Shown one piece after another: positions 37,703 to 46,023 of a stretch of DNA of 64,000 nucleotides. The translations under genes were made by a program, and so were the position numbers. Below the pieces are notes generated by a model. The model searched no databases and was not told the origin of the DNA. It saw only the letters and a program-made list of their open reading frames with translations. This stretch comes from Alistipes provencensis (lineage in GTDB: Bacteria; Bacteroidota; Bacteroidia; Bacteroidales; Rikenellaceae): NCBI RefSeq assembly GCF_900083545.1, contig NZ_LT559262.1, positions 2,880,302 through 2,944,301 on the forward strand. Direction: 5' to 3'. The first letter of the stretch is position 1; each line of letters starts with the position of its first letter.

Positions 37703-39925
37703 TTAGAGTACTGTAAATCGAACGGGACGGAGCCCTGCGGAGTTGCCGCCGATGAAGAGCTCGAACTCCCCGGGATCGGAGACGACGGAGCCGTCGGCCA
37801 GCACATATTCCAGCTCGGAGCGTGTGATGTCGAAAGTCACGTCGGTAGATTCGCCCTTCTTGAGGAAAATCTTCCGGAATCCTTTCAGCTCCTTCACCGG
37901 GCGGGTGATCTGCGCCTTGAGGTCGCGGATGTAGAGCTGCACGACCTCTTCGCCGTCGTAGTCGCCCGCATTGGTTACTTTTACCGTCGCCGTGATCGTG
38001 CCGTCGGCGGCCATCCGGTCGCTGCTGAGCGTCGGCTCGCCGTATTCGAAGCGCGTGTAGCTGAGTCCGTAGCCGAACGGATAGAGCGCATCGACCGGGG
38101 CGTCGATGTAGTGCATCACATAACGCTGATTGGGCTCGAACGGGCGCCCCGTGTGCTTGTGGTTGTAGTAAACCGGGATTTGGCCGACGTTGTAGGGGAA
38201 CGACATGACCAGTTTGCCCGAGGGGTTGTATTTGCCGAACAGCACGTCGGCGACGGCGTTTCCGGCCTCGGTGCCCAGAAACCAGGTCTCGACGATCGTC
38301 TCGATATTCTCCTTCTCCCACGCCAGCGTCAGCGGCCGGCCATTGCTCAGCAGCAGGACGACGGGTTTTCCGGTCTTTTTGAGCTCTTTCAGCAGCTCCT
38401 GCTGGACGCCCGGCAGACCCAGCTCCGAGCGGCAGTAGCCCTCGCCGCTCATGTCGGCGCTCTCGCCCAGACAGGCGATCACCACGTCGGCGTTGCGCGC
38501 AACGCCGACGGCCGCCGCAAAACCGCTCCGGTCGCCGCCCGTCACGTCGCAGCCCTTGGCGTAGGTGATCCGCGTGCCGGCTCCGGCGGTTTTCTCGATG
38601 CCCCGGAGGATCGTCACGACCTCCTTCGGGTCGCCTTTGGCCCGCCATTCGCCCAGCATGTCCACCGGGCTGTCGGCCAGCGGCCCGACGACGGCGATGG
38701 AGCGGGGTTTGCCGAGAGGCAGCACCGATTTGCGGTTTTCCAGCAGCACGATCGACTTGCGGGCCATGTCGCGGGCCGCTTCACGGTGCGCCGCCGAGAG
38801 GGTCACCTCCTTTTCGCGCTGTTCGTCGCAGTAGCGGTAGGGATCGTCGAAGAGTCCCAATTCGTATTTCAGCCGGAGGATGCGGCGGACCGAGCGGTCG
38901 ATCTCCTTTTCGGAGACCTTGCCCTCCCTCACCAGCTCTTCGAGCGAACTCGGATAGCAGTCGCCCTCCATGTCGATGTCGCACTCGTTCTTCACGGCCA
39001 GCAGTGCGGCCTGTTTCTTGTCCTCGGCGACGCCGTGGGGAATCATCTCGGCCACGGAACCCCAGTCGGAGACGATGACGCCGTCCCAGCCCCACTCGCC
39101 GCGCAGTATCTGCTTCACGAGGAATCGGTTGCCGGTCGCCGGGACGCCCGAGAGTTCGTTGAACGAGTTCATGAAAGTCGCGGCACCCGCGTCTGCGGCG
39201 GCTTTGAACGGCGGCAGGTAGAGTTCGCGCAGCCGCTGGTCGGAGATGTCCACCGTATTGTAGTCGCGGCCGCCCTCGGAGGCTCCGTAGCCTGCGAAAT
39301 GCTTCGCGCAGGCGAGGATGGTGTTCGGCGCCGAGAGGTCGTCGCCCTGAAATCCCCGGACACGGGCCCGGGCGATGTGCGACCCGAGGTAGGGGTCCTC
39401 CCCCGCTCCCTCCATGACGCGGCCCCAGCGGGGATCGCGTGCGATGTCGACCATCGGGGCGAAAGTCCATTGCAGACCCGCTGCCGAGGCTTCGACGGCG
39501 GCCATCCGGGCCGAGGCTTCGATGGCCGACATGTCCCACGAACAGCTCTCGGCCAGAGGCACGGGCGAAATGGTCTTGTAACCGTGGATCACGTCCAGCG
39601 CGAAGATCAGGGGAATGCCCAGCCGGGTCTCCTCGACGGCGATCCGCTGGAGTTCCCGTGTCGTGGCGGCTCCCGTGACGTTGAGCACGGTTCCGATCTT
39701 TCCTTCGCGGACGCGCCCTTCGAGTGACGAGTACTGTTTCAGGACGCCGGTGGGGTTACTCTGGCCCGAGACCTGATTCATCTGGCCGATCTTCTCGGCG
39801 AGCGTCATGCGGCCCATGAGCCGATCGATCTCCTTGTCGTAATTCCGGCCGGGGGACTTGTCGCCTCCGCAGCCTGCGACCGCCAGACAGCAGCCGAGCC
39901 ATAAAATTCTGTAGGGTTTCATCAT
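37703..39925 (-). CDS. bglX: Glycoside hydrolase family 3, BglX-like beta-glucosidase lipoprotein
   Basis: The protein is 740 aa from the ATG at 39925. An upstream in-frame extension to 39988 was rejected because the lipoprotein signal (LGCCLAVAGCGG) starts here. It has the GH3 N-terminal barrel with KHFAGYGASEGGRD and nucleophile Asp in GVIVSDWGSV, the C-terminal sandwich domain (VVIACLGESADMSGEG) and a fibronectin III-like tail (GEEVVQLYIRD). BglX-type enzymes release terminal beta-linked glucose or xylose. It leads a two-gene unit with GH97. An ECF sigma gene lies upstream on the same strand. Confidence 0.92.
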   Translation of the reverse strand: MMKPYRILWLGCCLAVAGCGGDKSPGRNYDKEIDRLMGRMTLAEKIGQMNQVSGQSNPTGVLKQYSSLEGRVREGKIGTVLNVTGAATTRELQRIAVEETRLGIPLIFALDVIHGYKTISPVPLAESCSWDMSAIEASARMAAVEASAAGLQWTFAPMVDIARDPRWGRVMEGAGEDPYLGSHIARARVRGFQGDDLSAPNTILACAKHFAGYGASEGGRDYNTVDISDQRLRELYLPPFKAAADAGAATFMNSFNELSGVPATGNRFLVKQILRGEWGWDGVIVSDWGSVAEMIPHGVAEDKKQAALLAVKNECDIDMEGDCYPSSLEELVREGKVSEKEIDRSVRRILRLKYELGLFDDPYRYCDEQREKEVTLSAAHREAARDMARKSIVLLENRKSVLPLGKPRSIAVVGPLADSPVDMLGEWRAKGDPKEVVTILRGIEKTAGAGTRITYAKGCDVTGGDRSGFAAAVGVARNADVVIACLGESADMSGEGYCRSELGLPGVQQELLKELKKTGKPVVLLLSNGRPLTLAWEKENIETIVETWFLGTEAGNAVADVLFGKYNPSGKLVMSFPYNVGQIPVYYNHKHTGRPFEPNQRYVMHYIDAPVDALYPFGYGLSYTRFEYGEPTLSSDRMAADGTITATVKVTNAGDYDGEEVVQLYIRDLKAQITRPVKELKGFRKIFLKKGESTDVTFDITRSELEYVLADGSVVSDPGEFELFIGGNSAGLRPVRFTVL

Positions 39926-39975
39926 TCGGTATGTATTGTTCGTTAAATTTCCTATTCCGGGAAAGGTCCGGCGGA

Positions 39976-39983
39976 TAAAGATA
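39976..39983 (-). promoter_or_regulatory. Weak candidate -7 element for the GH3-GH97 unit
   Basis: The minus strand reads TATCTTTA (one mismatch to TAnnTTTG), 51 bases before the GH3 start. Read-through from the sigma factor gene is equally possible; no terminator was seen between them. Confidence 0.3.
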
Positions 39984-40018
39984 CGCATTTTTGCCGGAAT
40001 AGACCACGGTTGTGGGGA

Positions 40019-40573
40019 TTAACGGATGCCCAGCAGGAACAACAGCAGGGGCGAATAGTTTTTCAGCACCGCGCGGAGCTTGCGGTAGGCAATGGCCATC
40101 TGGCTTTCCACGGTGTTGACCGAGATGCCGAGCGTCCGGGCGATCTCATATTGTTTCCGGCCTTCGAGCTTGCTCATGACGAAGATTTGCCGGCAGCGTT
40201 CCGGCAGCGCGGAGAGTGCTTCATTGAGCATCCGTTCCAGTTCCTCGGCAGAGGAGACGTCGTCGAAAGCGGTGAGGGCTTCGTAATTGAGCTGCAGAGT
40301 CAGACGGTATTCCCGGGTGATATGCTCTTCGGCCCGCAGGGAGACGCTCCGGCGGCGCAGAAAGTCGATGCTCCGGTTCTTGACGGCCAGATAGAGGTAG
40401 GCGAACAAGTTGGCCGAATCCTGCATCCGGTCCCAGTTGCCCCACAGTTCGAGGAAAACATCCTGCACGATGTTCTCGGCATCCTCCGCCAACACGACAT
40501 ATTCCCGTGCGAAACGTTTCATACGGGCGTAGTAAGTGATGTAGATGTGCGAAAAATCTTTCCGGTCCGACAT
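40019..40573 (-). CDS. ECF RNA polymerase sigma-70 factor
   Basis: The 184-aa protein has region 2 (EDAENIVQDVFLELW) and region 4 (LPERCRQIFVMSKLEGRKQYEIARTLGISVNTVESQ, shown in part as YEIARTLGISVNTVESQ), typical of Bacteroides ECF factors that pair with FecR-type anti-sigma proteins. The in-frame ATG at 40618 is three bases past a strong TATATTTG -7 element and would be missing from the mRNA, so the ATG at 40573 (MSDRKDFSHIY) was chosen. No FecR gene adjoins it; the nearest is 12 kb upstream beside a broken sigma gene. Confidence 0.9.
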   Translation of the reverse strand: MSDRKDFSHIYITYYARMKRFAREYVVLAEDAENIVQDVFLELWGNWDRMQDSANLFAYLYLAVKNRSIDFLRRRSVSLRAEEHITREYRLTLQLNYEALTAFDDVSSAEELERMLNEALSALPERCRQIFVMSKLEGRKQYEIARTLGISVNTVESQMAIAYRKLRAVLKNYSPLLLFLLGIR

Positions 40574-40619
40574 GGATTTCTCTCGAATAATAACGGGCGC
40601 AATCAGTTCTATCTCCATC

Positions 40620-40649
40620 CAAATATACGAAATTTAGGTTTGCCGCCAA
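40620..40649 (-). promoter_or_regulatory. Promoter of the ECF sigma gene
   Basis: On the minus strand TTG (40649-40647), a 19-base spacer and TATATTTG (40627-40620) fit the Bacteroidetes housekeeping promoter. It decides the translation start of the sigma gene at 40573. Confidence 0.65.
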
Positions 40650-40658
40650 TCCAAAAAG

Positions 40659-40980
40659 TCAAATTCGGGCAATTCCCCGAAATGTCAGACGTCTTTCCTC
40701 TCCGGCGCGGCAGGCGACGGATACAGGTTCCCGGCCCGGAATGCACAGCAGAAGCGGGCTGTCTGCGGCGCTGCAAAGCGTCACTTCGCACACCTGACCG
40801 TTCCGCCACCGACAGCCGACCGTGACGTTGCCGCGGGCTTTCAGACCCCGGTATTCTCCGTCCGCCCAAGCTGCGGGCTGTGCCGTCGTACCACAGCGTC
40901 AGGCTGTCGTGCTGCGGGTCGTGTGTGCGACAGCCGACCGTCAGCAATGTTATTGCCGCAAGGATGGTCCGGAGTTTCAT
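40659..40980 (-). pseudogene. GH95 alpha-L-fucosidase collapsed by a large internal deletion
   Basis: The 5' end encodes an intact lipoprotein signal (TLLTVGCRTHD) and the opening of GH95 enzymes, DSLTLWYDGTA. Straight after this, one frame over, the sequence continues as the GH95 C-terminal domain (PAAWADGEYRGLKARGNVTV, then WRNGQVCEVTLCSAADSPLL) to a TGA at 40659. Intact GH95 enzymes have roughly 700 residues between these two points, so nearly the whole catalytic domain is gone and the ends are joined out of frame near 40868. It is the last gene of the SusC/D operon. The lost activity would have removed alpha-1,2-linked fucose. Confidence 0.7.
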
Positions 40981-40990
40981 GGTCGTGCCG

Positions 40991-42583
40991 TTATTCCAAT
41001 TGTACCTCGCCCAAAGGGATCAGTCCGTCGGGTGTGAGGTGTTTTTCGCCCAGCCCCACTTCGATTCTCCGGTCGAGGTGTCGGTCGTAAAGTTCGATGC
41101 AGAGCCGGTATTTCCCCGGGGGGCAGGTGTCCGGAATGTCATAGACATATTCTTCGGTCCGGGCTTCGCCGGGCATCCAGCGGAGGTTGTCCGCATCGAC
41201 AGTCAGTACCGTACTGTTTTCGCTGCCGGTCAGGTGCAGGCGCAGGACGAAGGGGTTGTAAGCGGGTGCGACTCCTTGGTTGAGCCAGCGTACGGCGAGT
41301 TTGTTCCCCGTTCTTCCGACTGTGGGCTGCCACGTTGCCGAGACCGGGAAATACCAGTAACCCGCACGGTTGGCCAGATGCACCGAAAGGTCGGGATTGT
41401 CGGCGAACCACTCGCTGAGATAACCGTGGTACCCGATGTAGGAGGCATGCGCCACTTCCATCGATTTCTCGAAGAATACCGCCCCCGAGTAGCCGTAGCG
41501 GTTGACGCCTTCGCCGTTTTGCCCGAACCAATGCCCCTCGCGTTTGGCATAGGAGTAGTGCTCCAGTTCGTAGATCACGGGGCGGTCGGGATACATTATT
41601 TCGAACAGGTAAGGGCGGGTCACCGACCAGTTCCCGGTTGAGGTCTGCATGTAGTAATCCACCAGAAAACTGTCGCTGCGGAAAGCCACGCCCTTGCGGC
41701 GGCAGTATTCGGCCAGATCGAGGATGCGTCCGTTGCCCTCCCTCGCACCGTCGAACGGCTCCTTGAGGTAGCAGAAAAGTCCTTCGACCGCTACGAGGAG
41801 CGAATGACGGTAGTATTTGCAGTAGAGGTCGATGTGTTTCTTGATCACCTCGTTGGAGGTTTCCTGCCGGGTCGAGAAATGGGTGTGTCCCTCGCCCCAG
41901 TCCCCGACCGAACCCATGTCGACATAGCGGAGCCACGGTTTGCCGTCGTAACGCGCGGCAAAGGCCCGGTGGAAGTTCTCCAGCTTGGTCAGAAAGATGG
42001 AATCGCCGTAGTCCGGCGACCACGAGTGTGCCGAGCCGTTATAACCGGCCGGGAGGTCTGTCCCGGTGGCCCCGGCATCGCGCACCCACTTGGGCGTCGC
42101 ATAGTTGATCCCGTCGACGCACTGCCCCACGGCTCCCGGACAGCTACCCGTCTCGCGGCAGGTGATGCGGAATGAAATGCCGTAGCCGAGCGGTACATAT
42201 TTGTTCACCACTTCGTCGATCAGGCTCCAGTCGAAATGCCCCTCCTCGGGTTCGAGATAGCTCCACGCCAGACGCAGATAAAGGTGGTCCATGCCCGGGA
42301 ACTTCTCCAGCAGAGCGAACTCTCCGGGACGCAGGGCGTCGTCCTCGCCGATCCCGTCGCCGCCGATGCCATAGGCCCACACGCCGTTGTCGTAGTAGTG
42401 GTGGTACCACCCTTTGTAGGGGTTTTCCAGCAGGCGCGATTCGTCCCACAGGTATTCGTAACTGCGGTACATCATTCCTTCGGCCGCCGGTTGCAGGGCC
42501 GCTCCGGAGGGGGCTCCGGCCATGGCGGCCCTGCATGCGAGCGCCGCCAGCAACAAGGCTGTCGGTTTGGGAAAGTATCTCAC
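40991..42583 (-). CDS. DUF4832 domain-containing secreted protein
   Basis: The protein is about 530 aa, with an N-terminal signal (ALLLAALACRAAMAGA) and a TIM-barrel-like region (HLYLRLAWSYLEPEEGHFDW, FRITCRETG, MGSVGDWGEGHTHFS). The C-terminal beta-sandwich belongs to DUF4832. The fold resembles GH42-type barrels, but activity is not established. The start is uncertain: a GTG at 42583 lies 4 bases after the preceding stop and gives a good signal peptide, whereas an in-frame TTG at 42598 overlaps the preceding gene. It follows a paralogue with the same domain. Confidence 0.8.
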   Translation of the reverse strand: MRYFPKPTALLLAALACRAAMAGAPSGAALQPAAEGMMYRSYEYLWDESRLLENPYKGWYHHYYDNGVWAYGIGGDGIGEDDALRPGEFALLEKFPGMDHLYLRLAWSYLEPEEGHFDWSLIDEVVNKYVPLGYGISFRITCRETGSCPGAVGQCVDGINYATPKWVRDAGATGTDLPAGYNGSAHSWSPDYGDSIFLTKLENFHRAFAARYDGKPWLRYVDMGSVGDWGEGHTHFSTRQETSNEVIKKHIDLYCKYYRHSLLVAVEGLFCYLKEPFDGAREGNGRILDLAEYCRRKGVAFRSDSFLVDYYMQTSTGNWSVTRPYLFEIMYPDRPVIYELEHYSYAKREGHWFGQNGEGVNRYGYSGAVFFEKSMEVAHASYIGYHGYLSEWFADNPDLSVHLANRAGYWYFPVSATWQPTVGRTGNKLAVRWLNQGVAPAYNPFVLRLHLTGSENSTVLTVDADNLRWMPGEARTEEYVYDIPDTCPPGKYRLCIELYDRHLDRRIEVGLGEKHLTPDGLIPLGEVQLE

Positions 42584-42587
42584 GGCA

Positions 42588-44114
42588 TCAGATTTCAACG
42601 GTTCCCACGATGTTCACGCGGCGCATCTCCCCGGCGTCGGTCCAGTGTTCGGCCAGCGGCCCCGGAGCCCACAGCAGGTCGTAGTCCCCGCCGCGGCCCT
42701 CGTTCAGCGGATCGGGCATCCAGATGCCGACCTTGTAGCTGCCGGAGAGTCCGGCGGCGGGAACTGAAGCCGAGATGGTGTGTTGCAGGGGTGTGTAGTT
42801 GCCCGAAGCGGGATCATAAGGCTGCCAGCCGAGCGGATCGACATCGGTCAGTTCCGTCGCGGAAGCAATCGTTCCATCGGTTCCGATAAGCACAAGGAAG
42901 ACCTTGCGCGGGTTCAGCGGAGCGGCGAATCCGGTGTTGGTCAGCGTGATGTCGCAGCGGATGCTGCCTCCGGAGACGGAAATTCCGACTGATTTCGCGT
43001 TGATGCGGTAGCCGAGGTGGTCGCGCACGAACTCGTAGAAGGAGCGGTTGACGACGTTCTCGCCCTGCTGGAAATAGGTTTCGTCATAGAGCATGTTGTT
43101 GGCGTCGAGCAATGCGGGATAGACTTTCTGCACCTTCCAGTTCTGGATGTTGAGTTCGTAGTTCTGGGTGATGTCGAAAGCCGAGAAGTGCTGGTCGCGC
43201 AGGATGACCATGACTTTCGAGATATCCATGATCTGCACGAATCCGTATTCGTCTTCGACATAGGGAATCTCTCCGGTCATATAGAAGTGCGGCGACTGCT
43301 CTTTCATGCGGTTGTACTCCTCGCCGGGCATGCTCATCTTGTCGATGGGGTCCATGCCGGCCGTGAAGAAGTCGCTGTGGATGCCGATGCGCGGGTAGTC
43401 GGACGTGTTCCGGAGCGCCAGCGCATCTTTCCGGGCGAGTTCGCGCACCTGCACGCCGCGTGGCGCCGGGAAGATTTCGAGCAGGCCGTTCACCACGTCG
43501 TCCTTGATCTGCTGGTCGTTGTCCGTCAGCGGTGACGAGTGCCATTCGCCCCATGCCCCGAGGAACCCGGCCTGCATCGTGGCGACGAGTCCCGTGTTCG
43601 CCTCCAGCAGCGGTTTGAGCTGTTCGAGGTGGCGGCGGATGGTTTCCGGTTTGTCGAGTCGGTTGTTCACATACATGTCGTCGTTGTAGGCGAAGCGCAG
43701 GATCACCTTGAATCCGCCGGCCCGCACGATGTCGAACGCCTTTTGGATGTTGTCCAGCGCCGACTGCGGCAGGTCCGAACCGGACCACTGTTTGAGGTAG
43801 ATGTAGAGTTGGATCAGCCGCGAACTGCCGTCGTACCCCCAGCGGCCGACCAGTTCGGGAATGCTGAACAGCGCCTCGGTCTCGGGGTCGGCGACGGAGC
43901 CGTTGTCCAGCAGCGTCTTGTGGGCATAATAGGCGTATTCGAGGTGGTAGCCTCGTTCGGGGTTGGCCAGCGCCTCGACCGGCTTGATGGGACCGGGAGG
44001 CGGCGAGGGCGGCAACGTCTCCCTGATGAAGGGCGGCGGGTCGATCATGTTCTCGCACGCGGAAACCGTAACGGCCGCGGCGGCCAGCAACGTTATTTTC
44101 AGGAATGTCTTCAT
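42588..44114 (-). CDS. DUF4874/DUF4832 lipoprotein
   Basis: The 508-aa protein has a lipoprotein signal (AAAVTVSACENMID), then DUF4874 (about 45-230, opening NPERGYHLEYAYYAHKT and containing GAWGEWHSSPLTDND) and DUF4832 (about 240-500). In Bacteroidetes this pair is common in polysaccharide utilisation loci and is thought to be a surface glycan-acting or glycan-binding protein; no activity is assigned. ATG 44114 was chosen because the frame upstream is a shadow of the SusE-like gene. It lies 26 bases downstream of that gene in the same operon. Confidence 0.85.
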   Translation of the reverse strand: MKTFLKITLLAAAAVTVSACENMIDPPPFIRETLPPSPPPGPIKPVEALANPERGYHLEYAYYAHKTLLDNGSVADPETEALFSIPELVGRWGYDGSSRLIQLYIYLKQWSGSDLPQSALDNIQKAFDIVRAGGFKVILRFAYNDDMYVNNRLDKPETIRRHLEQLKPLLEANTGLVATMQAGFLGAWGEWHSSPLTDNDQQIKDDVVNGLLEIFPAPRGVQVRELARKDALALRNTSDYPRIGIHSDFFTAGMDPIDKMSMPGEEYNRMKEQSPHFYMTGEIPYVEDEYGFVQIMDISKVMVILRDQHFSAFDITQNYELNIQNWKVQKVYPALLDANNMLYDETYFQQGENVVNRSFYEFVRDHLGYRINAKSVGISVSGGSIRCDITLTNTGFAAPLNPRKVFLVLIGTDGTIASATELTDVDPLGWQPYDPASGNYTPLQHTISASVPAAGLSGSYKVGIWMPDPLNEGRGGDYDLLWAPGPLAEHWTDAGEMRRVNIVGTVEI

Positions 44115-44140
44115 CGTCGTGTGTTTTTTGAGGGTTCCGG

Positions 44141-45988
44141 TCATCGTCCCTTGTAGATCAGGCGTGCAGGGGCCAGCGAGTTGGCCGAACCCCACCAGCC
44201 CGAGGCACCTTCGGCGCTGTAAGGCGGTTCGCCGGCCGACCAGTAGTAGAAGAACTTGCCGTTCTGGGAGGCGTCGCCCTGATAGTCGTAGACGTAGAAC
44301 ATCTCGTGGGCGGAATTTCCTTCTCCGCTGAAGTCGGTGCCCCAGTTGAAATAGACGTAGGTGTTGTATCCGTAGTAGAAGCGTCCGTTGGGGCCCATGT
44401 TCATCTGCCATGTGTTCCACTCTTCGCGGGCGGGCGACCATTGGTAGTCGAATGTCGGCGTGCCGTGCTCGTCGGCGGCATAACGGTCGTAATCCTTTAT
44501 GACGTAGCATCCACCGCCCTCAGCAGCTTGTCCTGCGGCGTCGAAAAGGGCTTTCCATTCGGCGAGCGTCGGCAGTTTCCACGCTCCGGAGGAGAGGTAA
44601 CCGGCCGTCGATGCCGAGCAGCGATAGTACATCGTCTTCAGATCGAGGAAATATTGCGGGATCACCTTTGCATTCGCGGCTCCTGCGGCCTGTCCTTCGT
44701 AGGTACGGCCCGGGCCGGCGAATTGGTTGAACTCATTGCCCGAATCTTCGGTCACACGGGTCAGGTCCTGACCGTCGGCGGAGTACGATGTGCGCAGGTC
44801 GTCGGCCAGCCAGACGGCCTCGTAGCCCGCGGCTTTGATGACGGCGACGCGGTAGACGTTGACCTCCTGTCCGTTGTTGCGCTTGTCGACGAAAACCATC
44901 ATGCCCCTCAGCGAGAAGGTCCCCGGTTCGTCGGCCATCCACTTTCCGTCGGCCTTGACATTCCAGTACAGCGGGTTCGGCAGGTAGCGGCGGAGTCCGA
45001 AGGCATCGGGTTCAATCAGCAGTTCCTGCAGTTCGGTGTGGGTGAACGACCGGGTATTTGTCGTCAGTCCTGTCACCGGGATGGGGGCGGACATGTCGGC
45101 GTTGGCGCTGAATACGAGTTCGTAGGAGGAGGCACCGTTGTCGGCCCATTCGAAGACGACGGGTGTCGGAGCCTCTCCGCCGTCGGGCGTGTATGTCAGC
45201 ATGATCGAGGCATCCTTTTCCGGCCGGACGAGGCTCAGAGCGATTCGTTGGGCGCGGATGCTCCGCACTTGCGTTCCGACCTCTTCGTGTCCTTCGGCCG
45301 GGAGGACGCTCCAATAGACGGTCTTTTCTTCTCCTGCTCTCAGCCCTATCTGCGCCAGCACGGCGTCGAAGGCATCGACGGAGGCGTATTTGAGCGATTT
45401 CAGGTCGCCCGCGTCGACCGAAACGGGGTCGGTCAGCTCCTGCGACAGGGAGAACAGCACGCTACACTGTGTAACCTCGGCCGGTTTCGACCAAGAGAAC
45501 TCTACGGTCAGTGTCTTATCATTGAGGTCCATCGGGGCGTTGTCGGCCGGCGACAGCAGTGCGATCACGGCGGCCTGCGTCTCCGTCCGGGTCAGGTCGA
45601 TGACCCGGACCTGTGTCTTCACCGGCTTCGAATCCGCCGGGGTCACGCTCCAGTAGATCTTGCGCTGTTCACCGTCTCCGATTCCGAGCGCTGCGGCCGC
45701 GGTGTCGAAATCCGTCGCCGTGAGGTAGAAGGGATTGCCTTTCATGGTGAAGGTCTGCGGGTCGGTTAATTCTTCGGAGAGACTCAGCACGAGCCTGTAG
45801 TCGGCGATGCCGTCGACGGCTGTCCAGCCGAAGGTGGTCGAGGCTCCTGCGGCGAGATTTACACGGGCGTTGTCGGCGGGATTGGTCAGGGCGACGGTCG
45901 GGACGGCGGCTTCGTCGTCCCCGTCCGAACTGCATGACCACCCCGTGAAGGTGGCAAGGGCTGCCAACAGAATGATATGGTGTTTCAT
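44141..45988 (-). CDS. SusE-type surface lipoprotein with C-terminal FSPMD-like domain
   Basis: The 615-aa protein has a lipoprotein signal (ATFTGWSCSSDGDDE). The acidic residues after the Cys fit a Bacteroidetes surface-export signal. Three SusE/SusF immunoglobulin-like repeats follow, each opening with a core like VALTNPADNARVNL and closing with IYWSVTPAD or VYWSVLPAE. The C-terminal 250 residues resemble the Fibrobacter succinogenes paralogous domain (KLPTLAEWKALFDAAGQAAE). SusE-like proteins bind the glycan beside the SusC/D transporter. The ATG at 45988 gives the signal peptide directly. It is a paralogue of the next gene upstream. Confidence 0.85.
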   Translation of the reverse strand: MKHHIILLAALATFTGWSCSSDGDDEAAVPTVALTNPADNARVNLAAGASTTFGWTAVDGIADYRLVLSLSEELTDPQTFTMKGNPFYLTATDFDTAAAALGIGDGEQRKIYWSVTPADSKPVKTQVRVIDLTRTETQAAVIALLSPADNAPMDLNDKTLTVEFSWSKPAEVTQCSVLFSLSQELTDPVSVDAGDLKSLKYASVDAFDAVLAQIGLRAGEEKTVYWSVLPAEGHEEVGTQVRSIRAQRIALSLVRPEKDASIMLTYTPDGGEAPTPVVFEWADNGASSYELVFSANADMSAPIPVTGLTTNTRSFTHTELQELLIEPDAFGLRRYLPNPLYWNVKADGKWMADEPGTFSLRGMMVFVDKRNNGQEVNVYRVAVIKAAGYEAVWLADDLRTSYSADGQDLTRVTEDSGNEFNQFAGPGRTYEGQAAGAANAKVIPQYFLDLKTMYYRCSASTAGYLSSGAWKLPTLAEWKALFDAAGQAAEGGGCYVIKDYDRYAADEHGTPTFDYQWSPAREEWNTWQMNMGPNGRFYYGYNTYVYFNWGTDFSGEGNSAHEMFYVYDYQGDASQNGKFFYYWSAGEPPYSAEGASGWWGSANSLAPARLIYKGR

Positions 45989-46023
45989 TGTGGTTTGAAG
46001 TTTGGTTATCGGGTTGTCGTTTT

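Noticed and set aside
34176..37706. A 1176-codon open frame on the plus strand opposite the response regulator and GH97 genes
   Set aside because: It runs through two terminators and two well-conserved genes on the other strand, and its composition is that of an antisense shadow.
40609..40980. An intact 123-aa lipoprotein
   Set aside because: After residue 35 the frame becomes Arg/Ser-rich nonsense, while the neighbouring frame is clearly a GH95 C-terminus. It is better read as a deletion-frameshift pseudogene.
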